Shown: positions 45,801 to 55,923 of the stretch, in pieces
Layout: the number at the start of each line of letters is the position of its first letter
Position numbering within the stretch: the first letter of the stretch is position 1
Origin: Persicaria tinctoria
Taxonomy: Eukaryota > Streptophyta > Magnoliopsida > Caryophyllales > Polygonaceae
DNA: 64,000 bases
Assembly: GCA_037127255.1 (NCBI GenBank)
Contig: JBANSL010000020.1
Location: forward strand, 52,365,098 to 52,429,097
Direction of reading: 5' to 3'
Position numbers and translations under genes: made by a program
The notes under the pieces: generated by a model
The model's input: the letters and a program-made list of their open reading frames with translations, nothing else
The model's database searches: none
What the model was told of the DNA's origin: nothing

Positions 45801-46942
45801 GACATTTTTAGAATTTCTTATTTTAGATATTGATTGGTAGTATTTGGTATTCCTGTCTCCAAACCTTAGAAAATTAGATTTAGCTCGTTGTTTCCAAAAA
45901 GTATTATTAAAGTCCATGAGAGCTTCACGGTTACTTAACAATCTGCCACGTTTAATGTTTATTTAATTTTATCATTTGAATTTCCACTAATTTGTTATGT
46001 TTGAAGTAGCAATAACTGATTTTCAATATTTGTTAACTGTCAGAAATTATTATTTGGGTGAGACTAACACCAGATCTTTGTATCTTTTTTAAGAAGTTTC
46101 TGTTTTTGTAACAGTGTAAACATAAACGACCCAAGAAGCTTATTCTGCCAAGTTGATTTAACTAATCTGTTATAGTTATCATTACTAGTCCAAGACATTT
46201 CAAATTTGAGCGGTGAACCCACCCTAATTTTTGTACTTCCTATAGACATAGACATTAAAGAATGATCAGAAGTCGTAAAATGATGATTGTGTACTGATAA
46301 ATTAGGGAACTGTGTTAAGATATCTGTATGAACCATTACTTTATATAATCGTTCATAAATATCATTAATAGGATTTAGACTCTTTCTCCACGTAATTGGA
46401 CTACCTCTACAAGGAACCGTATGGACATCTAATCCTGCCACAATCTGTTGAATCCGCAGAAATCTACTAGCATGTGGAATTAGTCCTCCAATTTTGTCAG
46501 AACCTGATTCGATTTCATTGAAGTCTTCCATTATCAAACATGGGAGAGATTGGTTATGGATGACAATGAATAACTCACTCCAGAACCTATTTTTATCTAT
46601 TGGATTTGACGGAGCATAAACGAGAGTAATAATAAAACTAAAGTTATCAATTTTAACCCGGTAAATAATGTACTTATCTGATGCTGAGATTTGTTGAAAC
46701 GGTTCAGTAAATTTAGAAGTCTTAAGTAAAATCCATAAACCTCCTTTTTTTCCTATTGAGGCAATATGATGAGCATTGTTAAAACCTGCTCTAATATAAA
46801 GAGATTGAGTTGGCGACTCAGATGACTTTGTTTCTGCAAGGACCAAAATATCCAGTTTATTTCGTTTTTGAATATAAGCTAAATCTTGCCACAGGTTAGC
46901 TTTTCTCACACCCTTGATATTCCAATATATGATATTCGTCAT
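42821..46942 (-). mobile_element. Near-full-length LINE (L1-type), minus strand
   Basis: Endonuclease, reverse transcriptase, zinc-binding and RNase H regions follow in order from 46942 down to about 42850. The 3' end is marked by a (TAA)n run (42821-42840 read on the minus strand). Several frameshifts and stops make it inactive. Confidence 0.88.
42850..46942 (-). pseudogene. LINE ORF2: endonuclease, RT, zf-RVT, RNase H
   Basis: The start at 46942 (MTNIIYWNIKGVRKANLW) opens an APE-type endonuclease with LVLAETK, MEDFNEI (Gly before Asp replaced by Glu) and TTSDHSLM. After a break near 46060 the RT begins, with DDKSPGPDGFPPEFYKKYWD, MEKAYDK, GIRQGDPLAPYIFVLVMELL and the catalytic FLSFADDTLIFG at about 44860. 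The zinc-binding region (MKNFIWKIILDI, CSLCNSATEDINHLLFNC) follows at about 43790, and an RNase H (INVDASVK, ... HCYREANSATDFLAK) at 43325-42880. Breaks occur near 46060, 45940, 45143, 45085, 44770, 44340, 43900, 43500 and 43060. Not functional, but nearly all of the enzyme is traceable. Confidence 0.88.
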
Positions 46943-47530
46943 TTAATAAAATATTTTATACATGCCTGCTTTGTGAGCATTTCCAAAACATATAGCATGA
47001 CTGACAACATAGAGTAACCTTTATTATGATTTTCATTGTTAGATGTATTCGTAGTCATGCTATCCAAGTTATATAACACTATTTTAGATTGATTAAAGTT
47101 ACGAGTAAATCTATTAACCAACTTATGACCGATTTTTTGAAGAAAATAATTATAAATATCATAGTTGTTGGGATCTTGCAAATCTCTCCAAATCTGTTTC
47201 CAATTATGCTTCTCAACATGTATGAAGCTAAGCAAACGGGGTGTTACCCCAACGAACTGGTTGTTAGGCCGAGTAGCATCATATGTAATCCAACATATTT
47301 GGGAAACGAACTGGTTGTTTGGTCGAGTAGCATCCAATTTTTTTGACAGTAGCCCAGAATGGATAAAATAGCAAGTAAATCTAATAATCCAACTAAAACC
47401 AATATTTTGAGGAAAATAGATATGGATATCATAGCTGTTTGCATATACTGAATCCCTCAAAATCGTTTCCAAAGACAGGAAAGGGGTGTTAACCCAGAGA
47501 TAATGTTGTTAAGCTCTATAGAATCAGTTG
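46939..47530 (-). pseudogene. Internally repeated open stretch upstream of LINE ORF2
   Basis: A 177-codon open stretch (47472 to 46939) lies where LINE ORF1 or a leader would be. It contains an in-frame 54-bp duplication (29-bp core acgaactggttgtt.gg.cg at 47252 and 47306), and two larger diverged repeats read WRDLQDPNNYDIYNYFLQKI and LRDSVYANSYDIHIYFPQNI. No zinc knuckle or RRM typical of plant LINE ORF1 is seen, so its nature is unknown. Confidence 0.4.
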
Positions 47531-47829
47531 TAAGGCAACGTTTTTGGGAACCCATGGTTTTGGAAGCAACCTGAACTGATATAAGATAGGTATACATAAG
47601 GGTACAACAACCATAGTAACTAAATCCAGAAATAACACCCATATAACACACAAAGCCCTTAAGCAGAGCACCTAGCCAAGCTGCCAAAGAGCCATCCCTA
47701 TGAACAACAAAATCATGGATGCCCTTTGGATCACCTGTACAATCAAACACCAAGCACACAACCCTTACATAACTAAGACAAACCGAGCTACAAAACACCA
47801 CAACCGTAAACTTATTACAACCGTAAACT
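47531..47829. other. Non-coding DNA, unrecognised
   Basis: Minus strand reads a partly open stretch (DPKGIHDFVVHRDGSLAAWL) with no family I recognise. It may be LINE leader. Confidence 0.3.
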
Positions 47830-48589
<760 letters not shown>

Positions 48590-48649
48590 GTCAATCTAAT
48601 TTATGCCCCTTTGATTTTAATTTAAAAAAGAAATGATTAATTACAAGGA

Positions 48650-48740
48650 GAAAATCATTTCAGAATGGCTTATTGGAAAGGACTTGCGGGTAGTACCCAA
48701 AGGTCCCAAGTTTGAACCCTGAATATGACCGCTCTTTATT
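48650..48740 (+). mobile_element. SINE-like copy (plus orientation)
   Basis: Box A-like TGGCTTATTGG and box B-like AGTTTGAACCC about 35 bases later, in a segment that matches the reverse complement of 50222-50308 (shared ggaaaggacttg.gggtagtaccca.aggtccc). The tRNA-like boxes suggest a tRNA-derived SINE. Confidence 0.6.
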
Positions 48741-48789
48741 TACAAATACAAGAAGAAGATGCAACGCCTACACAATCTACACAAGTAAA

Positions 48790-49180
48790 CACTACAGGAA
48801 AAGTGGTCTATTTTCGACGCTTTAGTTTCGACGCTTTTTGAAAGCGTTGAAAATTTTCGACGCTCTAAGCTGTCGAAATTTTTTGACAGCTACAGCTGTC
48901 GAAATTGACAAAAATATCTACATCCTAAAGCGTCGAGAATTGCTTAACTAAAAAATTTAACCAAAACGGAGAGGAGACGACGTTCACTCATCACTCTTCA
49001 GTCTTCCCGACTCCCGTGTCCCTCTCTCCTTCACACTTCGGAAAACTAATTGGTGATAAAAAAAGAGTAGTGCGTCGACTTATATAAACCTTTCGATGTT
49101 TGTCTTTTTCACATCTCAACATCTACATCTCCTCTTCATGAACAAGAGGGTAAGGTTCTCCGTTTGAAGGAAAAAAGATT
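48790..49180 (+). mobile_element. Left end of a CACTA (En/Spm) transposon
   Basis: CACTACAGGAAAAGTGG at 48790, then subterminal repeats of TTTCGACGCTTT in both orientations up to about 48945. Same family as the right end at 34720-34818 by its subterminal repeats. No matching right end follows, so it is truncated or interrupted. The right limit given is nominal. Confidence 0.85.
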
Positions 49181-50221
49181 TACAATTAAAAAAAGGGGGA
49201 AATGGCTTAAAATAATATGAACTATCAAGTAAGAATAAAAAATGATATGATCTTTGAAATTCACTAACTTATGTACAATCTATGTCCACATGACCAAAAA
49301 TAATATGGTTTCAAATTTGCGCTCAAAAATGAAAAAAAAACAAAAAAATTTGTAATTACTTTCCAAATTAAACATATCCCAACTTCTTCTTCCTCTCAGA
49401 CACATTGTCACCAGTGCACATTGCAAAAGCAACCCACATCCTTATGGAAAGACGAAGAAGACATCATGATCAGCGTAATAGCAGTTGGTGGTAATAGGTT
49501 AAAGTTAAATATCGATATATCCTGCATTATGACTTAACAAAGAGACCTGAGAAAGTACTGTCCAACCCTACTCCTACCCCCACCAGCGACAAATCAGTAC
49601 ATCGAAGAAAGAGAAAGTGGAGAGGGCGATTAGCGAAATCCCAAAATCCCGACTAGAGTTCCGCTTCTCCTACTGAGTTCGACGCCGGCGCCAGGGACTC
49701 CGGAAGTGGAAGGGGGTTGACCATCGTGACTCTCTTCTGACCTACCAGCACCGACGGTAGAAGCGGGGCCGATTTAAAGCTGTTGGAGGAGCGAGACGGT
49801 TGCGCACCGCCGCCGTTGGAGGAGCGAGACGCCGATTCGAAGCCACGATTCTTCCACCTCTGTAGATTGGTGTTTTGAAGGGATCACCGGTATCCACCAC
49901 CGATTTGAAGCTATTCGATTGCAAAAATGGGTAAGTTTATGACTTTGGTGAACTAATTTCGGTATTTTTTGGTTTAAAGGTGGAAATTTTACGGTGAAAT
50001 TCATAGTATTTGGTTGTTGATGATGGATGTCGTTGTTGATTATGTATTTGGCATGGGGGAATTTGGTTTTGTTGGTGATTGTGGTTTTGTGTTGAGATTT
50101 CATTGGGGATTGTGGGTAAGCGATAAGGGTGGGATGGGTTATTCGGGTATATCCCAATATTATACAACTGTATAAGGGTATCTCAATGTAAATGGATATT
50201 ATTTATACTTGTTCGCGTAAA
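49181..50221. other. Non-coding DNA, possible leader of the Ulp1-like unit
   Basis: AT-rich to about 49600, then more GC-rich (about 49620-49920) with a repeated gttggaggagcgagacg, as in a 5' leader. At 49928 ATGGGTAAG could be a short first coding exon with a splice donor. Nothing firm. Confidence 0.35.
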
Positions 50222-50308
50222 TGAAGAGCGGCCGTTCCGAGGTTCGAACCGGGGACCTATGGGTACTACCCACAAGTCCTTTCCGGTGAGCCATTCCGGA
50301 ATGGTTAA
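50222..50308 (-). mobile_element. SINE-like copy (minus orientation)
   Basis: Reverse-complement match of 48650-48740. Box B-like GGTTCGAACC at 50241-50250 and box A-like TGGCTCACCGG on the minus strand at 50283-50293. The B box is intact here. Confidence 0.65.
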
Positions 50309-50366
50309 GGGTATAAACTTGCTCAATTTCCGAATAAGGGTATAAACTTGCTCAATTTCCGAATAA
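50308..50366. repeat. 29-bp tandem duplication beside the SINE
   Basis: Two copies of gggtataaacttgctcaatt followed by tccgaataa. Confidence 0.9.
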
Positions 50367-50667
50367 GAGTGCATATTTGTTGGGACGAATTGGGATTTGA
50401 GTGTTATGCAGGGAGTTATCACAATTATGCAACTGTATATGTGTATTTTATGAAGAGGTAAAACCAGATTATGCATAGTTATGTGTAGACGGTATTCATT
50501 ACCGGTTGTCTGAAATAAAAGTTATAAAATGTTAAATTGCATTGCAAAATGTAGACATAATATATGTATGATATGTGTAACGTACAATTGGTCCTGAATT
50601 CATACATTATTCGGTTTAATGGTCGGAATTATTCATCTATAATTGGTTATTTTTTCAAATATTATTA

Positions 50668-53600
50668 ATGGTGATACCTGCTGTACATGAAGTTACTAAA
50701 GGCAAAGGAAAAGTTATAGCCACAACTAAGGGTGGAAAGAGTTCGGAGTCAGATTCATATTCCGACCGATCAATAAGGAAAAGGGTTGTTTACTCGGATG
50801 AAAGCGAGGATGACTTCATGATTGAGTCAAGGAAGGCTGCGGGCGTGAAGAAGACGAAAACAGTTCCACCACAAATACATAAGGCAAGGACAAAGAGAAC
50901 ACAGAACACCACAGCAGTGGTTGAAGGTAATTAATGTATTACAATGTAATAATGAGTATGTAGGATTTGTATGATATGTACACATCGCCTAAACGGTGTT
51001 TAATTGATGCAGATGACTCGATTGCAACAACAACTATGGAAGCTCAAGTACCCACCGAACCATCCATACCTAATGCCCCAGAATCTGAAACGAACCATCC
51101 GGAAATGACGAAAAAACAGAGGTTGAATACAAGGGGTAAAATGGCAATGTATCAACCATTGGATACCAGATCATCCCCAAGTACTTTTGTTGATGCAATG
51201 CATCAGTTGAAGCTAAAAGATGGTAATGAGAGGCAATTGAGAACGCTGGAAGAAATTGGTTTCAGCGCACTGTTGGATTTGGAGGTGAAGAAGCAACCAC
51301 TCTCCTTGGCTTCCTGGCTAGTCGACCACTTCAATCCTAATAAGTGCAGCATCGAGTTCGACGATGGGAGAAGCATAGAACTAACAGATGTCGATGTACA
51401 TAGGTGCTTCGGAATTCCTCTTAGGGGTAAGGCAGTGGTGTTGAAGGGACAAAATGAAAATAGAGATGTTCTAGATGTATGGAGGTCACAATTCGAAAAA
51501 CAGTATGCTTATTTGAGACCTGCCCAAGTGGGTAATGCAATGCTGAGTGAGGTTGATGGCGGTCTGCGGTTTGTACATAATTTCATGGTTTTGTTCGATA
51601 GTATGATAGGCAGCAGCCAACAGAGCGGCGGAGTGACGCAACATTTCGTCAGGGGAATGGACAGTGTTGATTCAGTTAAGGGCGTGAATTGGAGTCAGCT
51701 TGTGCTCACGAGTTTGGTGAAGGCGAAATTGAAGTATGGATCAGAGAGAAAGGGGTTCTTCGAAGGGTCATCTCTATTCTTAGTGGTATATATCCATTGT
51801 ACTAGTGCGTTCTATTGTGGGAAGTATAATTTATGACATTCTAACCAAGTATTCATTTGTGAAATCGCAGCTCTTGTACGTCGACAGGGTAGTCAATCAA
51901 GGAGAAAGAAACGTTCCTAGACTCATACCAGTTTTGAAAGGCTGGATGGACACTTTATTCTCCATGAGGGAGAAAACTGAAATGGAAAGTGGGGGATTCG
52001 GTAAAGGCCAAATAGATCCACCATTGGAAGTGCAAGAAATTGAGAGTTCGGGTGCTAAAAAGGAGGTATGAAAAGTTATTATCAATTAGTATATGGAACG
52101 GATCAATTGGTCTTTATATGTCATGAAGAGTTAGGATGTGAGAGTTATGCATATCTAGCAACATTATGCAACTGTATATGGGTACCGTATTCGGGGGTAA
52201 CATGATATTATACATATGTATTGGTAGACTATTCAGTACCGGTTGTTGGAAGAAATAGTTATTCGGTACAGAATTAACAATTATTCGTGGGTATCTATGA
52301 CATTTATGTATTTCTTTTTAACTGCAGGTACATTACGAGGGGTTGATCAGTGTCGCGCTGGAATTGAGCATAAAGATGAAGGAGTTTGTGGATATGATGA
52401 TGATCATTCCAGATGATGTGAGATCGGAACCCTCAATACAAGCTTGCTATGAATTAGGGCAATCCATTCTTGGGAGAGGTTATCCAGAAGAGACGGGGTT
52501 AGATGGGATATCACCAACCCCAGTAACAAGTTCTTTGTCACAAGGGACACAATCTTTCTTCAACGATCCAAAGTTCTTGAGAACCATGCAGCTGATCGAC
52601 GATGCACTGAAAGCAAGGGCTGAACTAGTAGCGGAAAGGAACAAAAGGCCAACATTTAATCTAGGTGTTCCTGGATTTGAGGTGGGGGTGAAGGATCCGG
52701 TTGTTGTTGTACTTGACCAACTGAGAAGCGAGCATATGGATTCAACAGGGGTCGTGGTCGGCGGGATGGATGAGGCCTGAGGAAATTGATGTCTCACACG
52801 TTCATGCGAATGAGGTACGAGTTGTAATATTTCCCAACATGACATTATTTTTGTTACCAATTGAAATGTCATATCTTTTTGTTGAGGTAATAAATACATC
52901 TTACATGTGAATGCAAGGTGAAGAGAGACATGATAATTTGCAGGTAACCAAGTCTGCATCCACAACTAATAAGGTAATGAATACATCCTACATAGTGTAC
53001 GAACGGAAAAAAAAAACACATATTGAATATATCAAAGTAACTATGGTCATGGTTGAGCAATTTGGTAGGGTAAAGAAATCCAAGTTACAATTGACTCTGA
53101 AATGCCACCCCCCAAAACACGGAGAGGTCTGAATCCTCCAACCAATAAGGTAATTTAGATAGTCATGGTCGGAAACATATAAATTGGTCAAATTCGAATG
53201 TCAATAGTAATATTGAACGTAAAACTGCATTATTCATGAACAAACAAACGATTATTCGTTTATATTGCCCTTTTTCCTTTAGGGGAAGGAAGTGGGAAGA
53301 CGTGATATGTCTGTTAGATTGATTCCACATACATCAATGGATAAGGTGAGTATATGTGATGATTATAAAAAATGAATTGGTGAATATATCTTGGGTGATA
53401 ACACGTTGTAGATGGACTAAGAATCTTATGATGATTCAATAGGGAAAAGCAGTACAAACTACAAATGAAGGGGTCGACATCACACCTAGGCCACGGCGGG
53501 GGATTAAACCTTCACTCACGGAGATCATCCCATACATTTGGAGGCATATTGACCCCGATCAAAAAAACACAAAAGAGCAGACAATGATGGTAACCGTACT

Positions 53601-54885
53601 AGAGGAACTAAAACATGAGTGAGTAACTTCAGTTTGAAAATAATTTAGAAGTTATAGTGAACTACACATAAATGTATATTTGAATGTTGTGTGATTTTGT
53701 ATGACTATTGCACAGGATAATCTTCTTCGCACATTCCAAGGGAGTAGGCACTGTGTGGGTCGACTTTACGTTGACCAACGAAGACATGATGGCGCTGCTA
53801 GAGGACAACATACCAATGAAGGTGATAGACGTGTGGGCATTGATTTTGAATCATGGAGAGTCAAAGCGAAGTCCCAATTCACCTTATGTATACTTCGTGC
53901 CTCCAAGTGTAATGGTAAACTACTTCATAATAAATACGTGTTAAGTATGATATTTTATTTTCCATATCAAACTAATAGTTAATCTCTAAGATTCAATTGA
54001 AATTGTAGTACGGTACCGTCATAGCCATACCACCAGGTGAGGATGTGGATGAAGACTTGTCAGTTAAGTTTACAATGAAATTCTACGAGGCAGTTGCCAA
54101 CGGTGAATTGAAAGTTTGCGAGCTGGATATGATATGTGTATAGAAAATCAGTCAAACGTATGATATATATACAAATATTCGATCAATAATCGGTTGGGAT
54201 GTGGTATATTCGTATATTTGATACTCATAACATTTAACCCGCAGATAATGTTCCCAATATATGACAAAGAGGAATACTATGTGATATGCTTCCATCTCAA
54301 AAGAGGTACTGCAGAGATACTAGACTCCTCGAAGGCAAGGGAAGCAGATTATGATAGAAGCTATCTACATGTGTTCTTGAGGCTGGTAAATATATAGATT
54401 GAGTAAATTTCCATTACGTGTCGTCAACATGGTTTATATAATAGATTTATATGAATAATCTGCTATAATATATAATCTTTCTAACGAATACATTGGTGAT
54501 CGATGCAGCGCAAACTGTTAGCGTATGTAATACGCGAAGAACATAATGGGGCACCACTAGCAAAAAAAATCGACAAAGTTAATTGCCCTAAGGTTTTGAA
54601 GTTGGAGTGGATGTTGAATAAGGGAGGAAAGGATTCGGGAATATATGCGATGAAACATATGGAGACATACAAGGGGGACGTGTCCTGAAAATGCGGGTTT
54701 AAAGGTGGAAGTCGGAAGAACATGAACTCACTGCGATGGAAGTATTTACATTGCTTGTTGACTTCACCCATGAATGATGAGAAAGACAGGGTCCTCAGTG
54801 CATTCCCAAAGGGAGCAACATACATCAACTACAAGACCATTATAGGTGATGACTCAGGCACGAGATCGAAAATATTGCCTGAATA
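50668..54885 (+). pseudogene. Ulp1-protease-like (C48) gene of a MULE-type unit
   Basis: Multi-exon gene. Good exon calls are 50668-50926 (basic/Ser-rich), 51013-51785 and 51871-52065, phases agreeing, then 52328-52780. The second carries EEIGFSALLDLEVKKQPLSL and DVHRCFGIPLRGK, the N-terminal region typical of plant transposon-carried Ulp1 proteins. Later exons lie at about 53716-53914 (IIFFAHSKGVGTVWVDFTL), 54009-54120, 54245-54385 (YYVICFHLKRGTAEILDSS) and 54509-54885 (KDSGIYAMKHMETYKGD). Ulp1 enzymes cleave ubiquitin-like SUMO using His, Asp and Cys. Here the expected His before YYV is Glu and the Cys in D-C-G is Ser, and a stop (54686-54688) follows shortly after. A frameshift near 52765 also breaks it. 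It is therefore unlikely to be an active protease. Confidence 0.7.
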
Positions 54886-55123
54886 GGTTCTTGATGGCTT
54901 TTGTTTTGTTCGGCTACAAGTTATTATAAGTGCATTTTGTGTTTTGTCGTTTATTCCCAAGAACATCTAGCAGGAACTTGGACGATAGTATTAAGAACTT
55001 TTTATGTGTGGTTGATTTAAGTTAGGGGACCTTCATGGAATGTGTGGTAGATTTAAGTTAGGGGAACTTGCAATTCCTTTTTATGGATCGACTTGCTCTG
55101 TCTGGTCATGGAAGGATATATAC
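54886..55123. other. 3' flank of the Ulp1-like gene
   Basis: No gene seen. Small repeat of gtgtggt(a/t)gatttaagttaggg at about 55005-55060. Confidence 0.4.
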
Positions 55124-55745
55124 ATATTAAGCTTTTTAATCATTTTGATATTGCGTAAGTAACGTATGGATACTTGATCGAATTTTCTATTTCTGGTGTT
55201 ATCAATGAATAATCCAACGATACAATTGCATAATTTATGGATACAGTCGTATAACCCAAAATATATTAATCTAGTCATCCCGGTGAATAATAATGCGATA
55301 TACTCGAATAAAATGGGGGTATATAGGAATAATCCTTTCATGAATCTGAATAATAATTCAAATCAGCTGGAACTGAAACGGTAAATATGAAGCTTTTAAT
55401 CATTTTGATAGTGCGTAAGATACAGGCGGAAACAATGTCTGGCTTAAGTAACGTATGGATACTTGATATAATTTGCTCTATCTGGTGTTATCTATGAATA
55501 ATCCAACGATACAACTGAATAATATATGGATACAATCGTATAACCCAAAATGGATTAATCCATTCATCCCGGCGAATAATAATGCCATATACCCGAAAAA
55601 ACTAGGGGTATATCCAAATAGTCCATTCATGAATCTGAATAATATTTCAAAACAGCTGAAACTTAAACGGTGAATAATATTCCAGTCAACAATACAGTAA
55701 TATATCCGAATAATCCTTTGATATATCTGAATAATATTGGAATAC
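55124..55745. repeat. Tandem duplication between convergent genes, ~270-290 bp units
   Basis: 55124-55385 and 55389-55676 are diverged copies, with a third short partial copy to 55745. Landmarks are aagctttttaatcattttga, aatgaataatccaacgatac and tgaatctgaataat. Each copy has an open stretch of about 60 codons ending ...LKR that starts around MNNPTIQL. Confidence 0.85.
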
Positions 55746-55923
55746 CGAATCATAAATTAATATGAAATGAGGTTAAAAACCAACTAATAAAATATAAGTA
55801 GAATCAATGTTAATTCATAAAAGGGTAATAGAGTTCCGATAGCAATCAGCTAATATCCACCATTCAAAACACCCTAAAACAACCAACATATTGAGCTTGT
55901 CTAATTTGAAATGAAACTAATTA

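Noticed and set aside
50222..50308. tRNA gene on the minus strand
   Set aside because: Good B box, but no cloverleaf and a second diverged copy at 48650, as expected for a SINE.
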